Numbered from the stretch's first letter, positions 31,808 through 41,659 are shown. The stretch: DNA of 64,000 nucleotides from Oricola thermophila (GCF_013358405.1 NZ_CP054836.1:2852001-2916000), one strand, 5' to 3'. Made by a program: numbers and translations. Notes: generated by a model not told the origin, from the letters alone.

Positions 31808-32806
31808 CTAGAAGATGCCGCCGCGCTGGGATACCTGGATGCCGGCAGGGCCGAGGATGACGCCAAACAGGACCGGCAGGAAGAACAGGATCATCGGCAC
31901 GGTCAGTTTCGGCGGCAGGGCGGCTGCTTTCTTTTCGGCCTCGTTCATGCGCTGGTCTCGGCTCTCGGCAGCCAGCACGCGCAGCGCCTGGCCGACCGGT
32001 GTACCGTAACGCTCGGCCTGTACCAGCGCCTGGGCCACCGACTTGACGCTTTCCAGCCCGGTGCGGTTGGCCATGTTCTCGTAGGCCATGCGGCGCTCCT
32101 GAAGGAAGGAGAGCTCGGCGCCGACGAGAACGAGCTCCTCGGCCAGCGGAACGGATTGCGTGCCAATCTCCTCCGACACCTTGCGAAAGGCCGCCTCGAC
32201 GGACATGCCCGACTCGACGCAGATCAGCATGAGATCGAGCGCATCGGGCCACGCCTTCTGTATAGACTGCTTGCGCTTCGTGGCCTTGTTGGAAACGTAG
32301 ATGTTCGGCGCGTAGAAGCCGACATAGGCAAAGCCCACGCAGGCCAGGATCCTGATCGCCGTCGGCTGCTCGGCAAGAGCATGCAAGCCGAACACATAGG
32401 CCAGGGCGGCGACAAAGAAGACCAGCGGCAGCACGAGACGCAGGAACAGGAACACGTTCAGCGGCTGCTGGCCGCGAAAGCCGGCCGCGCGCATCTTGTC
32501 AATCGTGGACTGGTCGGCGAGCGCCGTCTTCAGGTCGAGGCGCTCCACGATGCGACGCACACCACCTTCCTTGGCCTCCATGCGCAACGAATTGCGGTTC
32601 TGTTGCTTCTCGGCGGCAAGGCGTGCGCGCTCGCGGGCGCGGATCTCGTCGCGCTCGGTGGCTACCGTCTTCATGCGGCTCTTGAGTTCATTGCCGCCAA
32701 GCATTGGCGCCAGAACGGTGAACAGCGTGGCAAACACGCTCACCGACACCAGGATCGCAAAGACGAACTGCTGAGAGGTCAGCAGGTTCACGATATCGTC
32801 GGTCAT
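31808..32806 (-). CDS. tadC: Tad pilus inner-membrane platform protein TadC
   Basis: 332-residue type II secretion system F-domain protein. Has an N-terminal helix (FVFAILVSVSVFATLFTVLAPML), a central pair of hydrophobic segments (LPLVFFVAALAYVFGLHA, AYVGFYAPNIYVSN), the F-domain (WPDALDLMLICVESGMSVEAAFRKV...QALVQAERYGTPVGQALRVLA) and a C-terminal helix (LPPKLTVPMILFFLPVLFGVILG). With TadB it forms the membrane platform that couples the CpaF ATPase to pilus assembly. Starts three bases after the tadB stop; last gene of the locus on this strand. Confidence 0.92.
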   Translation of the reverse strand: MTDDIVNLLTSQQFVFAILVSVSVFATLFTVLAPMLGGNELKSRMKTVATERDEIRARERARLAAEKQQNRNSLRMEAKEGGVRRIVERLDLKTALADQSTIDKMRAAGFRGQQPLNVFLFLRLVLPLVFFVAALAYVFGLHALAEQPTAIRILACVGFAYVGFYAPNIYVSNKATKRKQSIQKAWPDALDLMLICVESGMSVEAAFRKVSEEIGTQSVPLAEELVLVGAELSFLQERRMAYENMANRTGLESVKSVAQALVQAERYGTPVGQALRVLAAESRDQRMNEAEKKAAALPPKLTVPMILFFLPVLFGVILGPAGIQVSQRGGIF

Positions 32807-32809
32807 CGG

Positions 32810-33829
32810 CTAGACCTCGAAGTTGATCATCTGCCGCATCACGAAGACACCGATCGACATCCACACGGCCGAAACGCCAAGGATGAGAAAGCCGGTGTTC
32901 GTGGTGAACAGAAGGGTGATGTAAGCGGGGCTCGTCAGGTAGACGAGAACGGTAACGACAAAGGGCAGCGACGCGATGATCGCGGCGGAGGCCTTGGCTT
33001 CCATGGACATGGCCGCGACTTTCGCTTTCATCTTCTTGCGCTCGCGCAGGACACTCGAAAGGTTGCCGAGCGCCTCCGCAAGGTTGCCGCCGGCCTTCGC
33101 CTGGATCTGGATGACGATGGCGAAGAAATTTGCTTCCGGAAGCGGCATCGACTGGTACATGCGGCCGCAGGCCTCGGGCGTCGAAAGACCGAGCTGCTGC
33201 GCCTCAATGATGCGACGGAACTCGCCCTTGACCGGCTCGCGCGCCTCCGAGGCGATCAGGCGCAGACCGTCATTCAGCGGAAGGCCCGACTTGATGGCGC
33301 GCACGATCACGTCGATCGCATTGGGAAACTCGTTCAGGAACGCCTTCATGCGACGCTTCCGGATAATGGCGACAGTCCAGCGGGGCAGGCCGAAAATGCC
33401 CACGAAAAGCACCCCGATCAGGTAGAGCGACGGCACGCCGGACAGGAATGCCACGACAGTGAGCAGCGCCCCGCAGACCGCCGAATAGATGTAGAATGTG
33501 CGAACATCGATCTTCAGCCCCGCCTGAACGAGCATCTTCTTCAGGGACGGATGCGTGGCATCCCTGGCGCGATCCTTGTTGCGCTCATCGAGCTCGGCCA
33601 GTGAATCCGCGATCTGCTTCTTGCGCTTGGCCCCCTCGGAGGCGCGCTCATGCGCGGCGCGGCGCGACGCGCTGTCGGTGGACTGCGCCTTGATGCTTGA
33701 CAGGCGGCGGTTCACCTTCTGCTCGTTCTCGATGGTGGTGAAGAACAAGGCATAGAGGACGCCGCCCACACCGAGACCGGCGAGAACGACAAAAGCGACA
33801 ACAGACGCTGGCAGACCGAATATCACCAT
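32810..33829 (-). CDS. tadB: Tad pilus inner-membrane platform protein TadB
   Basis: 339-residue paralogue of TadC with the same F-domain layout: N-terminal helix (VVAFVVLAGLGVGGVLYALFF), a charged cytoplasmic stretch, a middle helix pair (IYSAVCGALLTVVAFLSGVPSLYLIGVLFVGIFGL), F-domain NAIDVIVRAIKSGLPLNDGLRLIA and QIQAKAGGNLAEALGNLSSVLRERKKMKAKVAAMSMEAKASA, and C-terminal helices. Lies between cpaF and tadC in the same orientation. Confidence 0.92.
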   Translation of the reverse strand: MVIFGLPASVVAFVVLAGLGVGGVLYALFFTTIENEQKVNRRLSSIKAQSTDSASRRAAHERASEGAKRKKQIADSLAELDERNKDRARDATHPSLKKMLVQAGLKIDVRTFYIYSAVCGALLTVVAFLSGVPSLYLIGVLFVGIFGLPRWTVAIIRKRRMKAFLNEFPNAIDVIVRAIKSGLPLNDGLRLIASEAREPVKGEFRRIIEAQQLGLSTPEACGRMYQSMPLPEANFFAIVIQIQAKAGGNLAEALGNLSSVLRERKKMKAKVAAMSMEAKASAAIIASLPFVVTVLVYLTSPAYITLLFTTNTGFLILGVSAVWMSIGVFVMRQMINFEV

Positions 33830-33863
33830 AGCGATTTACCGATACTGACTGGCCCCGACACGG

Positions 33864-35399
33864 TCACGCGGCTGCAACCTCCATTGCATCGAGTGCCGCG
33901 GCGAGGCGCTGTTCCTCGTTGTAATAGCGGGCACGGTCCCACATCGCCGGCCGGCCCACACCCGTGGACCGATGCTTGCCGATGATCTTGCCGTCGGCAT
34001 CCTCGCCCTCGATGTCGTAGACGACCAGATCCTGGGTGATGATGACATCACCTTCCATGCCGATCACCTCCGTGACGTGGGTGATGCGACGCGAACCGTC
34101 GCGAAGGCGCGCCGCCTGGATGATGACGTCCACCGAGCCCACGATGATCTCGCGCACGGTCTTCTGTGGCAGCGTGAAGCCGCCCATCGCGATCATCGAT
34201 TCCATTCGGCTGAGGCATTCGCGCGGGGTGTTGGCGTGGATGGTGCCCATCGAGCCGTCATGGCCCGTGTTCATGGCCTGGAGAAGGTCGAAGACCTCCG
34301 GACCGCGCACCTCGCCGACGATGATGCGTTCCGGACGCATGCGCAGGCAGTTCTTGACGAGATCACGCATGGTGATTTCGCCCTCGCCCTCCAGGTTCGG
34401 CGGGCGCGTTTCGAGCCGCACCACGTGGGGCTGCTGAAGCTGAAGTTCCGCCGAGTCCTCGCAGGTGATGATGCGCTCGTCCTCGTCGATATAGCGTGTC
34501 AAACAGTTGAGAAGCGTCGTCTTGCCGGAGCCCGTGCCGCCGGAAATGACGACGTTGCAGCGCACGCGACCGATAATTTCCAGAAGCGTCGCCCCCTCGG
34601 GCGAGATCGATCCGAAGCTGACCAGCTGATCGAGGGTCAGCTTGTCCTTCTTGAACTTACGAATTGTCAGCGCCGTTCCATCGATGGCAAGTGGCGGCGC
34701 AATGACGTTGACGCGGGAGCCGTCCGGAAGACGCGCGTCACAGATCGGGCTCGATTCATCGACGCGGCGGCCGACCTGGCTGACGATGCGCTGGCAGATG
34801 TTCAACAGCTGCTGGTTGTCACGGAAGCGCACATCGGCTTCCTGCACCTTGCCGTTGACTTCGATATAGGCCCTATCGGCACCGTTGATCATGATGTCGG
34901 CGATGTCGTCGCGCGCAAGGAGCGGCTCGAGCGGGCCGTAACCCAGGACGTCGTTGCAGATGTCCTCGAGCAACTCCTCCTGCTCGGCGATCGACATGGC
35001 GAAATTCTTGATGGCGATGATGTCGTTGACGATGTCGCGGATTTCCTCGCGTGCCGAATCGGCATCGAGCTTGGCCAGCTGCGACAGGTCGATCGTCTCG
35101 ATCAGCGCCGAAAACACCTGCATCTTGGTGTCGTAGTAGACGTCGTTGCGCTGCGTCCGGGCGCGCGGCTTTTCATCCGGCAGATCGCGGGGCGCCGCCG
35201 CGGGCTGCTGCATCGGCGCGGCCGCGGCTTGCGGACGACTTTCCGGTGCCGGCGCGGCCGGCGCCGGCATGACATCAGCCGGCGGCGCGGCGGGCGGCGG
35301 CGCAGCCGGCGCGGGCGCTACATCCCGCGGAGCCGGAGAAGGCGACGCACCCCCGAAGGAGCCACCTGGCTTGCTACCCGTTCCCTTTTTTCCGAACAT
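33864..35399 (-). CDS. cpaF: Tad pilus ATPase CpaF/TadA
   Basis: 511-residue hexameric secretion ATPase that powers pilin extrusion. After a low-complexity Ala/Pro-rich N-terminal 75 residues come the N-domain ([28 protein letters not shown]), Walker [19 protein letters not shown] near residue 290, the Asp box [25 protein letters not shown], Walker [41 protein letters not shown] with the His box. All catalytic parts are intact. Confidence 0.95.
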   Translation of the reverse strand: MFGKKGTGSKPGGSFGGASPSPAPRDVAPAPAAPPPAAPPADVMPAPAAPAPESRPQAAAAPMQQPAAAPRDLPDEKPRARTQRNDVYYDTKMQVFSALIETIDLSQLAKLDADSAREEIRDIVNDIIAIKNFAMSIAEQEELLEDICNDVLGYGPLEPLLARDDIADIMINGADRAYIEVNGKVQEADVRFRDNQQLLNICQRIVSQVGRRVDESSPICDARLPDGSRVNVIAPPLAIDGTALTIRKFKKDKLTLDQLVSFGSISPEGATLLEIIGRVRCNVVISGGTGSGKTTLLNCLTRYIDEDERIITCEDSAELQLQQPHVVRLETRPPNLEGEGEITMRDLVKNCLRMRPERIIVGEVRGPEVFDLLQAMNTGHDGSMGTIHANTPRECLSRMESMIAMGGFTLPQKTVREIIVGSVDVIIQAARLRDGSRRITHVTEVIGMEGDVIITQDLVVYDIEGEDADGKIIGKHRSTGVGRPAMWDRARYYNEEQRLAAALDAMEVAAA

Positions 35400-35432
35400 C
35401 GTTCAGTCCCGTTACACCGTTTCGACGAAGCT

Positions 35433-36713
35433 TCACTTCTTCTTGAGCTTTTCGAGAATCCCCTTCAGGCCGGATTTCTGCTTTTCCTTGATGACCCCGC
35501 GTCCGGTAACCAGATGCGCTATGTTCGACAGACTGGCGACGATCGGATTGGCGGCGTCGGTCTCGGCAAGCATGCGGCCATTGTTGGCCGCGGTACCGAA
35601 CAGCTGTGCATCAAAGGGAATCACCGCGACCGGATCGAGTTCGAGCGGCTCCGCGAAATCGTCCGGATCGATCTCCGGGCGTTTCGGCATTCCGACCTGG
35701 TTCAGCACCAGACGGGGCGCGAAGTCGTTGGGGCGCAGCTTGCGCAAGGTATCGATCAGATTCTTGGCGTTTCGCAGGTTGGCAAGTTCCGGGGTGGCCA
35801 CGATGACCACCTCATCCGCCTGCTCCAGCGTGCGTTGCGTCCAGCCGTTCCACACATGCGGAACGTCGAGGATGACATATGGCGATGTCCGCTGCGCAAC
35901 CTCGATCAGCTGGCTGAATGCATCCGGGCTAAAGTCATAGACCTTGTCCAGCATGGAGGGCGCGGCCAGAAGCGACAGATGCTCCGCGCAATCCGCCAGC
36001 AACCGGTCGAGATAGACCTCGTCGATACGATCGGACGAGAACACGGCCTCGGCGATGCCCTGCGCCGGATCCTGGTCGAAATTGATGTTCGCCGTGCCAA
36101 AGGGCAGATCCATGTCGGCAATCACCACCTCGGACTGGAACAGCGTCGAGATGGACCAGGAAACGTTGTGCGCGATGGTCGAGGAGCCGACACCGCCCTT
36201 TGCGCCGATAAAGGCGACGGAACGGCCAAGCGGCTCGGCCTCGGGATCGACGAACAGGGTCGACACGACATTCATGATGTCCGCGATGGTGACCGGCGCC
36301 ACCATGTATTCCGATATGCCGCTCTTGATCAGCTCGCGGTAGAGCGCGACATCATTGTTGTGGCCGACTATCACGACCTTGGTGCTGGGATCGCAGACCT
36401 CGGCCAGTTCGTTCAACGTCCTGAACAATTCGTCGGTCGGCGCCGAGGATTCCAGAATCACCAGGTTCGGCGTCGGGGCGCTCTGATAGAATTCAACCGC
36501 AGCCGGGATACCGCCCATGTAAACACGGGTCTGGGCCTTGGCCATCCGGCGATCCTCGGCCATCCGCCCGATCGGCGCAGCCACGCCCTCGGTCTCGCAG
36601 AAAGCCTGGATCGAGATTCGCGGGACCGGGCGCACCTCGGCAAGCGCGGCGACCTCGCCCGGTTCGGCTGCCGGCCTTTCCTCGAAGTCTTCGTTGTAGG
36701 CAACGTCTGACAT
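35433..36713 (-). CDS. cpaE: Tad pilus localisation ATPase CpaE/TadZ
   Basis: 426 residues: an N-terminal response-receiver-like domain (RVYMGGIPAAVEFYQSAPTPNLVILESS...IVGHNNDVALYRELIKSGISEYMVAPV) lacking an obvious phosphoacceptor arrangement, then a MinD/ParA-type ATPase domain with deviant Walker A FIGAKGGVGSSTIAHN and VVIADMDLPFGTANINF. In Caulobacter CpaE places the pilus machine at the pole. Start chosen at the ATG with GGAG six bases upstream rather than a TTG 12 bases earlier. Confidence 0.92.
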   Translation of the reverse strand: MSDVAYNEDFEERPAAEPGEVAALAEVRPVPRISIQAFCETEGVAAPIGRMAEDRRMAKAQTRVYMGGIPAAVEFYQSAPTPNLVILESSAPTDELFRTLNELAEVCDPSTKVVIVGHNNDVALYRELIKSGISEYMVAPVTIADIMNVVSTLFVDPEAEPLGRSVAFIGAKGGVGSSTIAHNVSWSISTLFQSEVVIADMDLPFGTANINFDQDPAQGIAEAVFSSDRIDEVYLDRLLADCAEHLSLLAAPSMLDKVYDFSPDAFSQLIEVAQRTSPYVILDVPHVWNGWTQRTLEQADEVVIVATPELANLRNAKNLIDTLRKLRPNDFAPRLVLNQVGMPKRPEIDPDDFAEPLELDPVAVIPFDAQLFGTAANNGRMLAETDAANPIVASLSNIAHLVTGRGVIKEKQKSGLKGILEKLKKK

Positions 36714-36732
36714 GGTTTTCTCCAAACCCGCT

Positions 36733-37407
36733 CTAATACCTGACTTCGGACGCGGCGCCGCGCGGTCCGGACTGGTAGTCCTCGATCACCGCGGCGCGCT
36801 GGGTCGCGTCGATGGAACTCGACTGACGGGGGCCCATCAGGTCAACAGGATTGGCGATGATTGCCGCCAGATTGGCCTGGGACGAGCAGCCGTAGTCGTA
36901 GTAGTTCCTGTTGTACTTCGTATCGGCCAGGTCGTCGGGCCAGTTGCCGCAGGGGCCTGCCGAAGCGCTGACCGTGTTGTAGGAAAGCCGTACAGCGGCC
37001 GCGGATCCATGCGCGCTGGCATCATAATGCTGGAGGATCAGCCGGTTGCGCGGCGCTCCGCCAGCAACCAGGCTCTCAATGATCTGTTCCTTGACGGCAC
37101 CGACCGCATGGGCGTTCGGCGATCCGGAAGGCAGTATCACGAACAGCGACCCCGTGCCGGCCTCGGCAAATCCGGATGCGAAGCCGCGGATGTTGCTGCG
37201 GACCGCGCTGTTGAGCTCCCGCGCGCCCGACGCTATCGGAATGTCGATCGTCTTTTCCTGCTCGTCCAGCACGATGGGATGGCGCGCACGGTAGTCAAGC
37301 GGGATGCCGCCAACCTCGATATGCTCGCGGTCCGTCCTCGCGCAACCGGCGAAGGCGACTGCCACAAGAAGCAGGCCCGCGGATTTGACAATTGCTCTCG
37401 AACGCAT
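36733..37407 (-). CDS. cpaD: Tad pilus assembly lipoprotein CpaD
   Basis: 224 residues with a lipoprotein signal (SAGLLLVAVAFAGCARTD, Cys about residue 22). Conserved CpaD features: HPIVLDEQEKTIDIPI, FAEAGTGSLFVILPSG, the ...GPCGNWPDDL segment and NYYDYGCSSQANLAAIIANPVDL with paired cysteines. CpaD stabilises or is associated with the CpaC secretin in the outer membrane. It lies between cpaC and cpaE in the usual order. Confidence 0.92.
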   Translation of the reverse strand: MRSRAIVKSAGLLLVAVAFAGCARTDREHIEVGGIPLDYRARHPIVLDEQEKTIDIPIASGARELNSAVRSNIRGFASGFAEAGTGSLFVILPSGSPNAHAVGAVKEQIIESLVAGGAPRNRLILQHYDASAHGSAAAVRLSYNTVSASAGPCGNWPDDLADTKYNRNYYDYGCSSQANLAAIIANPVDLMGPRQSSSIDATQRAAVIEDYQSGPRGAASEVRY

Positions 37408-37418
37408 AGGCCCGACTC

Positions 37419-38924
37419 CTATTTGTATATGAACCCGACCGCGCCATGATAGCGGCCATCGGGAAGCTTCTTCTTCGCCGTGCCGTAGATGCGGTTCACG
37501 CGACCGAGAAGATAGGTCGTGCGATCGCTCGGCGGCGCGAGATTGTCGGTCGGCAGCGCCAGCTTGTTGGGCGCGGTCGGCCGCACGAGATAGGGCGTCA
37601 CGGTAATGACAAGTTCGGATTCGTTGCGGATGTAGTCCCGGCTGCGGAACAGGGAACCGATCACCGGAAGCTTCTGCAGTCCCGGGAAGCCGCTGACCAC
37701 CTGGCGGACATCGTCGCGGATCAGGCCGGCAATCATCATCGCACCCCCGGACGGCAGCTCGACAGTCGTGTCGGCAAGGCGCCGGCGGATGGAAAGGACA
37801 TTCGTCGAGGCACCGTTGGATGCGCCGATCGACAGCGGTACGGTGCCCTCGACTGTCGGCTCGGACACCGAGGTGCGTATCTTCAGGCTGATACGGCCGG
37901 GCGCGAGCACCACCGGCGTGAATTCCAGACCGATGCCGTATTCCACCGTCTCGATGGAATAGGTCGTGCCATTGTCTTCATCGACGGTTGAGCCCTTGAT
38001 GATGTTGTAGTCGCCGCCGACCTTGAACACTGCCGTCTCGCCGGAAACCGCTGTGAGCGTCGGCGTGGCGAGCGTGCGCATCACGCCGGCCTCCTCCATC
38101 GCGCGGAAGTAGGCCTCCAGCGAGAGGCCGCTGACCGAGGCGGCAAGGCCGAGTCCCGAAGGCGCAAGCGGCTTGCCGAGCGCGCCGGCAATCCCCTCGG
38201 AAATCGCGGCAAAGGAAATGCCGTCCCCAGCCGGCCTATGGCTTCCGACCAGATTGAGGCCGAGCTGCTTCATGACCGAGCGCTGAACCTCGGCAACCGT
38301 GACCTTGAGCGTCACCTGGTCGCCGCCAACGATATCGAGCATGTTCACGATCTGGCTGTTGCCGGTCTGGAAGAACCACGAGAAGCCGTTCTGGGTGGCA
38401 TCACCGCCCTTGAGGAATATCTCGGCGATCTGGCTGGCCTTGGCCGCATCCTGCGGCGTCTGCACGGTGCCAGTCAGGACAATGTTGTCGTTGATGATTT
38501 CCGTCTTGATGTCGGAATCGGGGATGAAGCGGGCGAGATAGCGATCCAGCCCTGAAACATCGCGTTCGATACGCAGATCGAGGCTGACGACCTGCCGGCC
38601 CGACTTGTCGAAGATGAAGATGTTGGTCTCGCCGACCTGCTTGCCGAAGAGATATATCCGCCGCGCGGTCCGGGTCACGGCATCGGCGACCTCCGGATTG
38701 GCGACGAGAATATCGTGCGCGTCGACCGGCAGGTCGAGGACGATCGACTTGTCGAGGCCGAGCGTCACACGTTCCGATCCTTCGGTCGAACGCCCGACCT
38801 TGATGATGTTGCCCGGCTCGGCGACCGCGCCGAAAGCGGACGGCGCAATGAGCGGGGAGGCGGCTGCCAGGGTGGCGCCAACCGCCACCGACAGTATGGC
38901 CGATTTCAGTTGCTTGATGGTCAT
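37419..38924 (-). CDS. cpaC: Tad pilus outer-membrane secretin CpaC/RcpA
   Basis: 501-residue secretin forming the outer-membrane pore. Signal peptide MTIKQLKSAILSVAVGATLA..., N-terminal POTRA/BON-like domain (GLDKSIVLDLPVDAHDILVANPEVADAVTRTARRIYLFGKQVGETNIFIFD; residues about 45-110), then a type II/III secretin core with VTLKVTVAEVQRSVMKQLGLN, and ELPSGGAMMIAGLIRDD and LPVIGSLFRSR close to the end. An upstream ATG at 38981 overlaps the cpaB stop (ATGA) and would add 19 residues before the signal peptide; I prefer the internal start but translation might be coupled through the other one. Confidence 0.92.
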   Translation of the reverse strand: MTIKQLKSAILSVAVGATLAAASPLIAPSAFGAVAEPGNIIKVGRSTEGSERVTLGLDKSIVLDLPVDAHDILVANPEVADAVTRTARRIYLFGKQVGETNIFIFDKSGRQVVSLDLRIERDVSGLDRYLARFIPDSDIKTEIINDNIVLTGTVQTPQDAAKASQIAEIFLKGGDATQNGFSWFFQTGNSQIVNMLDIVGGDQVTLKVTVAEVQRSVMKQLGLNLVGSHRPAGDGISFAAISEGIAGALGKPLAPSGLGLAASVSGLSLEAYFRAMEEAGVMRTLATPTLTAVSGETAVFKVGGDYNIIKGSTVDEDNGTTYSIETVEYGIGLEFTPVVLAPGRISLKIRTSVSEPTVEGTVPLSIGASNGASTNVLSIRRRLADTTVELPSGGAMMIAGLIRDDVRQVVSGFPGLQKLPVIGSLFRSRDYIRNESELVITVTPYLVRPTAPNKLALPTDNLAPPSDRTTYLLGRVNRIYGTAKKKLPDGRYHGAVGFIYK

Positions 38925-38977
38925 GCCCGGAGAGCTCCGTTCGGCGGTTTCAAAGCTTGAGCGTGGAAGAAGGCCGT

Positions 38978-39769
38978 TCATCGCGTTTGGACCTCGCTGC
39001 GCTGGCCGGACTTGATGAGGGTGACGGCACCACCGACCCCTCCGGAGAGCAGGTGCTCGGCGCCACCTGTATCGGTGTCCGGCTCCACGTCGCGCACCGA
39101 GCGCAGCGCCAGAGTCAGGCGTTCCGCCATCTGCTGCGCGACAGTTATGATTTCCGCCTGGCGGGGGGTGAGCTGGAGCGTGGCCGTCTGCCCGACCTGG
39201 ACCAGCTGGCCCTCCTCGTTCTCGCGAATCGTCTGGTCGATGGCCAGTACGCGGATGTTCTCCAGGATCGTCTCGGTAACGTATCCGCTTCCACCCGGCA
39301 TGGTCCGGGTCATGATGACGTCGACATAGTCATCCGGCAGGATGAAGCCGCCCGCCGAGGTGTCGGCGGCGATCTGCGTGGCGACGGCGCGCTTGCCGGC
39401 GGGAAGGATCGACGACATGAAACTCTGGTCGGGCCCGAGCAGCTTGATGGGGCGGATCGGCTCGCCCTGGGCAACGCTGGACCGGATGACCGAACCGCGC
39501 AGCTCTTCGATGGCGTTCGGCCGCATCGAGCGCGTGATGAAATCGGGCGAAAGAGCGCCGACCGGCCATTCTTGCCAGCGCAGCTGCCCGTCGATGGCGG
39601 CGCCGGTGTTCAGGTTCTCGGTGGCGACCAGAACCTGGTCGGTCTCCACTACCGGCCGCGTTTCGGCCAGCTCCACATTCTGCTGAGGCGCGGCCATGTT
39701 CATGGCAAGATAGCCGGCGCCTCCCGCAGCGAGAACCGCAACGCCAAGAATAATGATACGCTTCGACAT
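38978..39769 (-). CDS. cpaB: Tad pilus assembly protein CpaB/RcpC
   Basis: 263 residues. N-terminal membrane anchor MSKRIIILGVAVLAAGGAGYLAMNMA, an SAF domain (VLVATENLNTGAAIDGQLRWQEWP; residues about 50-110), then the RcpC region (RAVATQIAADTSAGGFILPDDYVDVIMTR ... TATLQLTPRQAEIITVAQQMAERLTLALRS). The SAF domain may bind glycans of the wall. GGTGGG precedes the chosen ATG; an in-frame start at 39814 would add residues ahead of the anchor. Confidence 0.92.
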   Translation of the reverse strand: MSKRIIILGVAVLAAGGAGYLAMNMAAPQQNVELAETRPVVETDQVLVATENLNTGAAIDGQLRWQEWPVGALSPDFITRSMRPNAIEELRGSVIRSSVAQGEPIRPIKLLGPDQSFMSSILPAGKRAVATQIAADTSAGGFILPDDYVDVIMTRTMPGGSGYVTETILENIRVLAIDQTIRENEEGQLVQVGQTATLQLTPRQAEIITVAQQMAERLTLALRSVRDVEPDTDTGGAEHLLSGGVGGAVTLIKSGQRSEVQTR

Positions 39770-39901
39770 AATGGCACCCACCTCACGGACAGATTCCGAA
39801 CCTCTCGGGTGCATGTTTCATTGGCAAAGGTGTAATTAGGGTTAATGACCCCGTAATTTTCTTGCTTAATAAATATTAAATGCGAGCTATCTGCCGCAGA
39901 G

Positions 39902-40417
39902 TTAGCCAGCGACCTGCGCGAGCGCCCATGTCATCGCAGGCGATTGCGGGAAGGCGATGAGGCCGCCAATGGCCAGCGCAACGCCGTAGGGAACGTCCCG
40001 CTCGTCGATCATGCGGCGCAGGATCGGGATCTCGCCGGCATAGACGGCGAGGGACGACTTGCGGAAGAAGACCAGGAACAGCGTGAAGATGCCGCCCCAC
40101 ACGGTCGCCCACAGGAGGTAGTCGAGCAAAGACGGGCCGAGGCCCATCCAGAGGCTGGTGGAGGCGAGCAGCTTCGCATCGCCGCCGCCCATGGTGCCGG
40201 TCGCGAACAGGGCGAAGGTGACCGCGAGCACGAGGGCGAAGGCGGCGACATGCCAGCCGAACTCCGCCCAGGACAGGCCGATGAAGGGCGCGACGACGAG
40301 GAAGGCGCCGATCAGCACCGCAGAGATGCGGTTGCCGATGGTCATGGTGAAGACATCGGACAGGGCCGCGAATATCATCGAAAAGGGAAACACGACCATG
40401 ATGATGGCGGCGATCAT
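39902..40417 (-). CDS. cpaA: Flp prepilin peptidase CpaA/TadV
   Basis: 171-residue aspartic leader peptidase of the A24 family, inner membrane, with about five helices. The two catalytic aspartates can be placed in LSDVFTMTIGNRIS (N-terminal) and GTMGGGDAKLLA (the GxGD motif). It removes the short leader from Flp pilin and pseudopilins. The gene follows flp in the direction of transcription; a terminator between them means it likely has a weaker or separate transcript. Confidence 0.92.
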   Translation of the reverse strand: MIAAIIMVVFPFSMIFAALSDVFTMTIGNRISAVLIGAFLVVAPFIGLSWAEFGWHVAAFALVLAVTFALFATGTMGGGDAKLLASTSLWMGLGPSLLDYLLWATVWGGIFTLFLVFFRKSSLAVYAGEIPILRRMIDERDVPYGVALAIGGLIAFPQSPAMTWALAQVAG

Positions 40418-40503
40418 CGCTCCACTCCCGCTCTTTCACATGCCCCTTCCTAGCCCCATCGCCCTTAAGAAAGGCCAAACGCGCCGCAGGGGCCGTACCG
40501 ACG

Positions 40504-40530
40504 AAAAAGGCCCGCCGGAAACGACGGGCC
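40504..40530 (-). terminator. Rho-independent terminator after flp pilin gene
   Basis: On the minus strand GGCCCG...CGGGCC stem followed by TTTTT, about 40 bases past the pilin stop. It would let the pilin be made in excess over the assembly genes downstream. Confidence 0.88.
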
Positions 40531-40570
40531 CTGATCATGCAGTTTGCGCTGCCGCGTGGCAGCCTATCGA

Positions 40571-40732
40571 TTAGACGCCCTTGACGGTCGTGCCGATCGC
40601 GTTGAACTTGGCGTTCAGTTCGGTACCGAGCGTGGTCGCGCCGGCGATGATGGCAACAGCGATCAGGGCAGCGATCAGGCCGTACTCGATGGCGGTCGCA
40701 CCGGACTCGTCTTTCAGGAAACGTGCAAACAT
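40571..40732 (-). CDS. flp: Flp/Fap-type type IVb pilin
   Basis: 53-residue major pilin. Sequence begins MFARFLKDESGATAIEYGLI and continues as a hydrophobic helix. A processing site GATAIEY lies at residues 11-17: cleavage after Gly11, with Glu at +4 and Tyr at +5, the Flp signature. AGGAG sits six bases before the ATG. First gene of the minus-strand Tad locus and closed by its own terminator. Too short for many gene finders but unmistakable by motif and position. Confidence 0.95.
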   Translation of the reverse strand: MFARFLKDESGATAIEYGLIAALIAVAIIAGATTLGTELNAKFNAIGTTVKGV

Positions 40733-40933
40733 GGTGAGCTCCTATTCTCGTTCACAGCACTGTCGTCGACACTCTTCGGTGCCAACCGGACGTGGGGGAA
40801 ACTACCCGGGGCCTGTTGCCACCGGCTTAAGGAACACGGTTTCCAAAGTTTTAAGCGCCGGAAACCGCCGCCATGGTGAAGAAAGGGTAAGCGGCGACGC
40901 ACGGGCGGGCGCGCCGGCCCGCCGCGGCGCGCA

Positions 40934-41632
40934 TCACCGGTCGAAGGCGATGAAGCTCTCGTATATGTAGCCGCGCCGGCCGTCCCAGGCGACGGCGCAC
41001 CAGCCGGAGCAATCCGGCTCGACCCGCAGGTCATCGCCGCCGGGCACGACGGCCAGGACCTCCGCCCCGTTGTCGGGGCCGGCGCGCAGATTGACCCATT
41101 CACGCGCGCGCGCCGTCACCATTGCCGGTTCCGCGGGATCGGCGGCGGCGGTTTCCGCCGGTGCCTCCGGCAGGGCGAAGGTGTCCGCGCCGGCCGCGGC
41201 AAGCTCGGCCTCGATGGCGACCACGTCCGCCTCGGTCTCGGCGACGGGCACCGGCTCCGCGGCCGCGCCGGGAAGGGCGGCAACCGGGCCGTCATCGACG
41301 GCCGGAACCGCGGGACGCGGCGACTTCGGCGCGACGACGAAACGCTCCGAGCCGTCGGCAAGCGGCCGCTCGACCTGCGCCAGGCGCGGCGCCGTCGGCG
41401 AAACCGGCCCGGCCCCGCCCTCCGGAAGCGGCGTCGCGGAGACATCCGCCGCCGGCTGCGGCGCCACGGGCGCACGGCCCGCGCCGGGCCACAGGATCGC
41501 CACGGCAAAGGCGGCCACGACGACACAGAACAGGACCGCAAGAACGACGATGGCGGCATGGCTGCCGCGCGCCTTGCCGGCGCCTCCGCCCGGCACAACA
41601 CGGCCGGGCGCGTCTTCCCAGACAATACTCAT
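40934..41632 (-). CDS. Membrane-anchored bacterial SH3-domain protein
   Basis: 232 residues: a cytoplasmic leader, one membrane helix (AAIVVLAVLFCVVVAAFAVAILW, about residues 27-50), a long Pro/Ala-rich spacer, and a C-terminal SH3-like domain (ARAREWVNLRAGPDNGAEVLAVVPGGDDLRVEPDCSGWCAVAWDGRRGYIY). Such domains commonly bind cell-wall peptides. Starts at the ATG with GGTGGAG seven bases upstream. It lies upstream of flp in the same direction, 201 bases away; no proof that it belongs to the pilus locus. Confidence 0.8.
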   Translation of the reverse strand: MSIVWEDAPGRVVPGGGAGKARGSHAAIVVLAVLFCVVVAAFAVAILWPGAGRAPVAPQPAADVSATPLPEGGAGPVSPTAPRLAQVERPLADGSERFVVAPKSPRPAVPAVDDGPVAALPGAAAEPVPVAETEADVVAIEAELAAAGADTFALPEAPAETAAADPAEPAMVTARAREWVNLRAGPDNGAEVLAVVPGGDDLRVEPDCSGWCAVAWDGRRGYIYESFIAFDR

Positions 41633-41659
41633 GTTCACTCCACCCCGTACCTGTCGAAC

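Noticed and set aside
33972..36710. Very long plus-strand open frame opposite cpaF and cpaE
   Set aside because: Antisense shadow; its translation is low in conserved motifs and both minus-strand genes are unmistakable.
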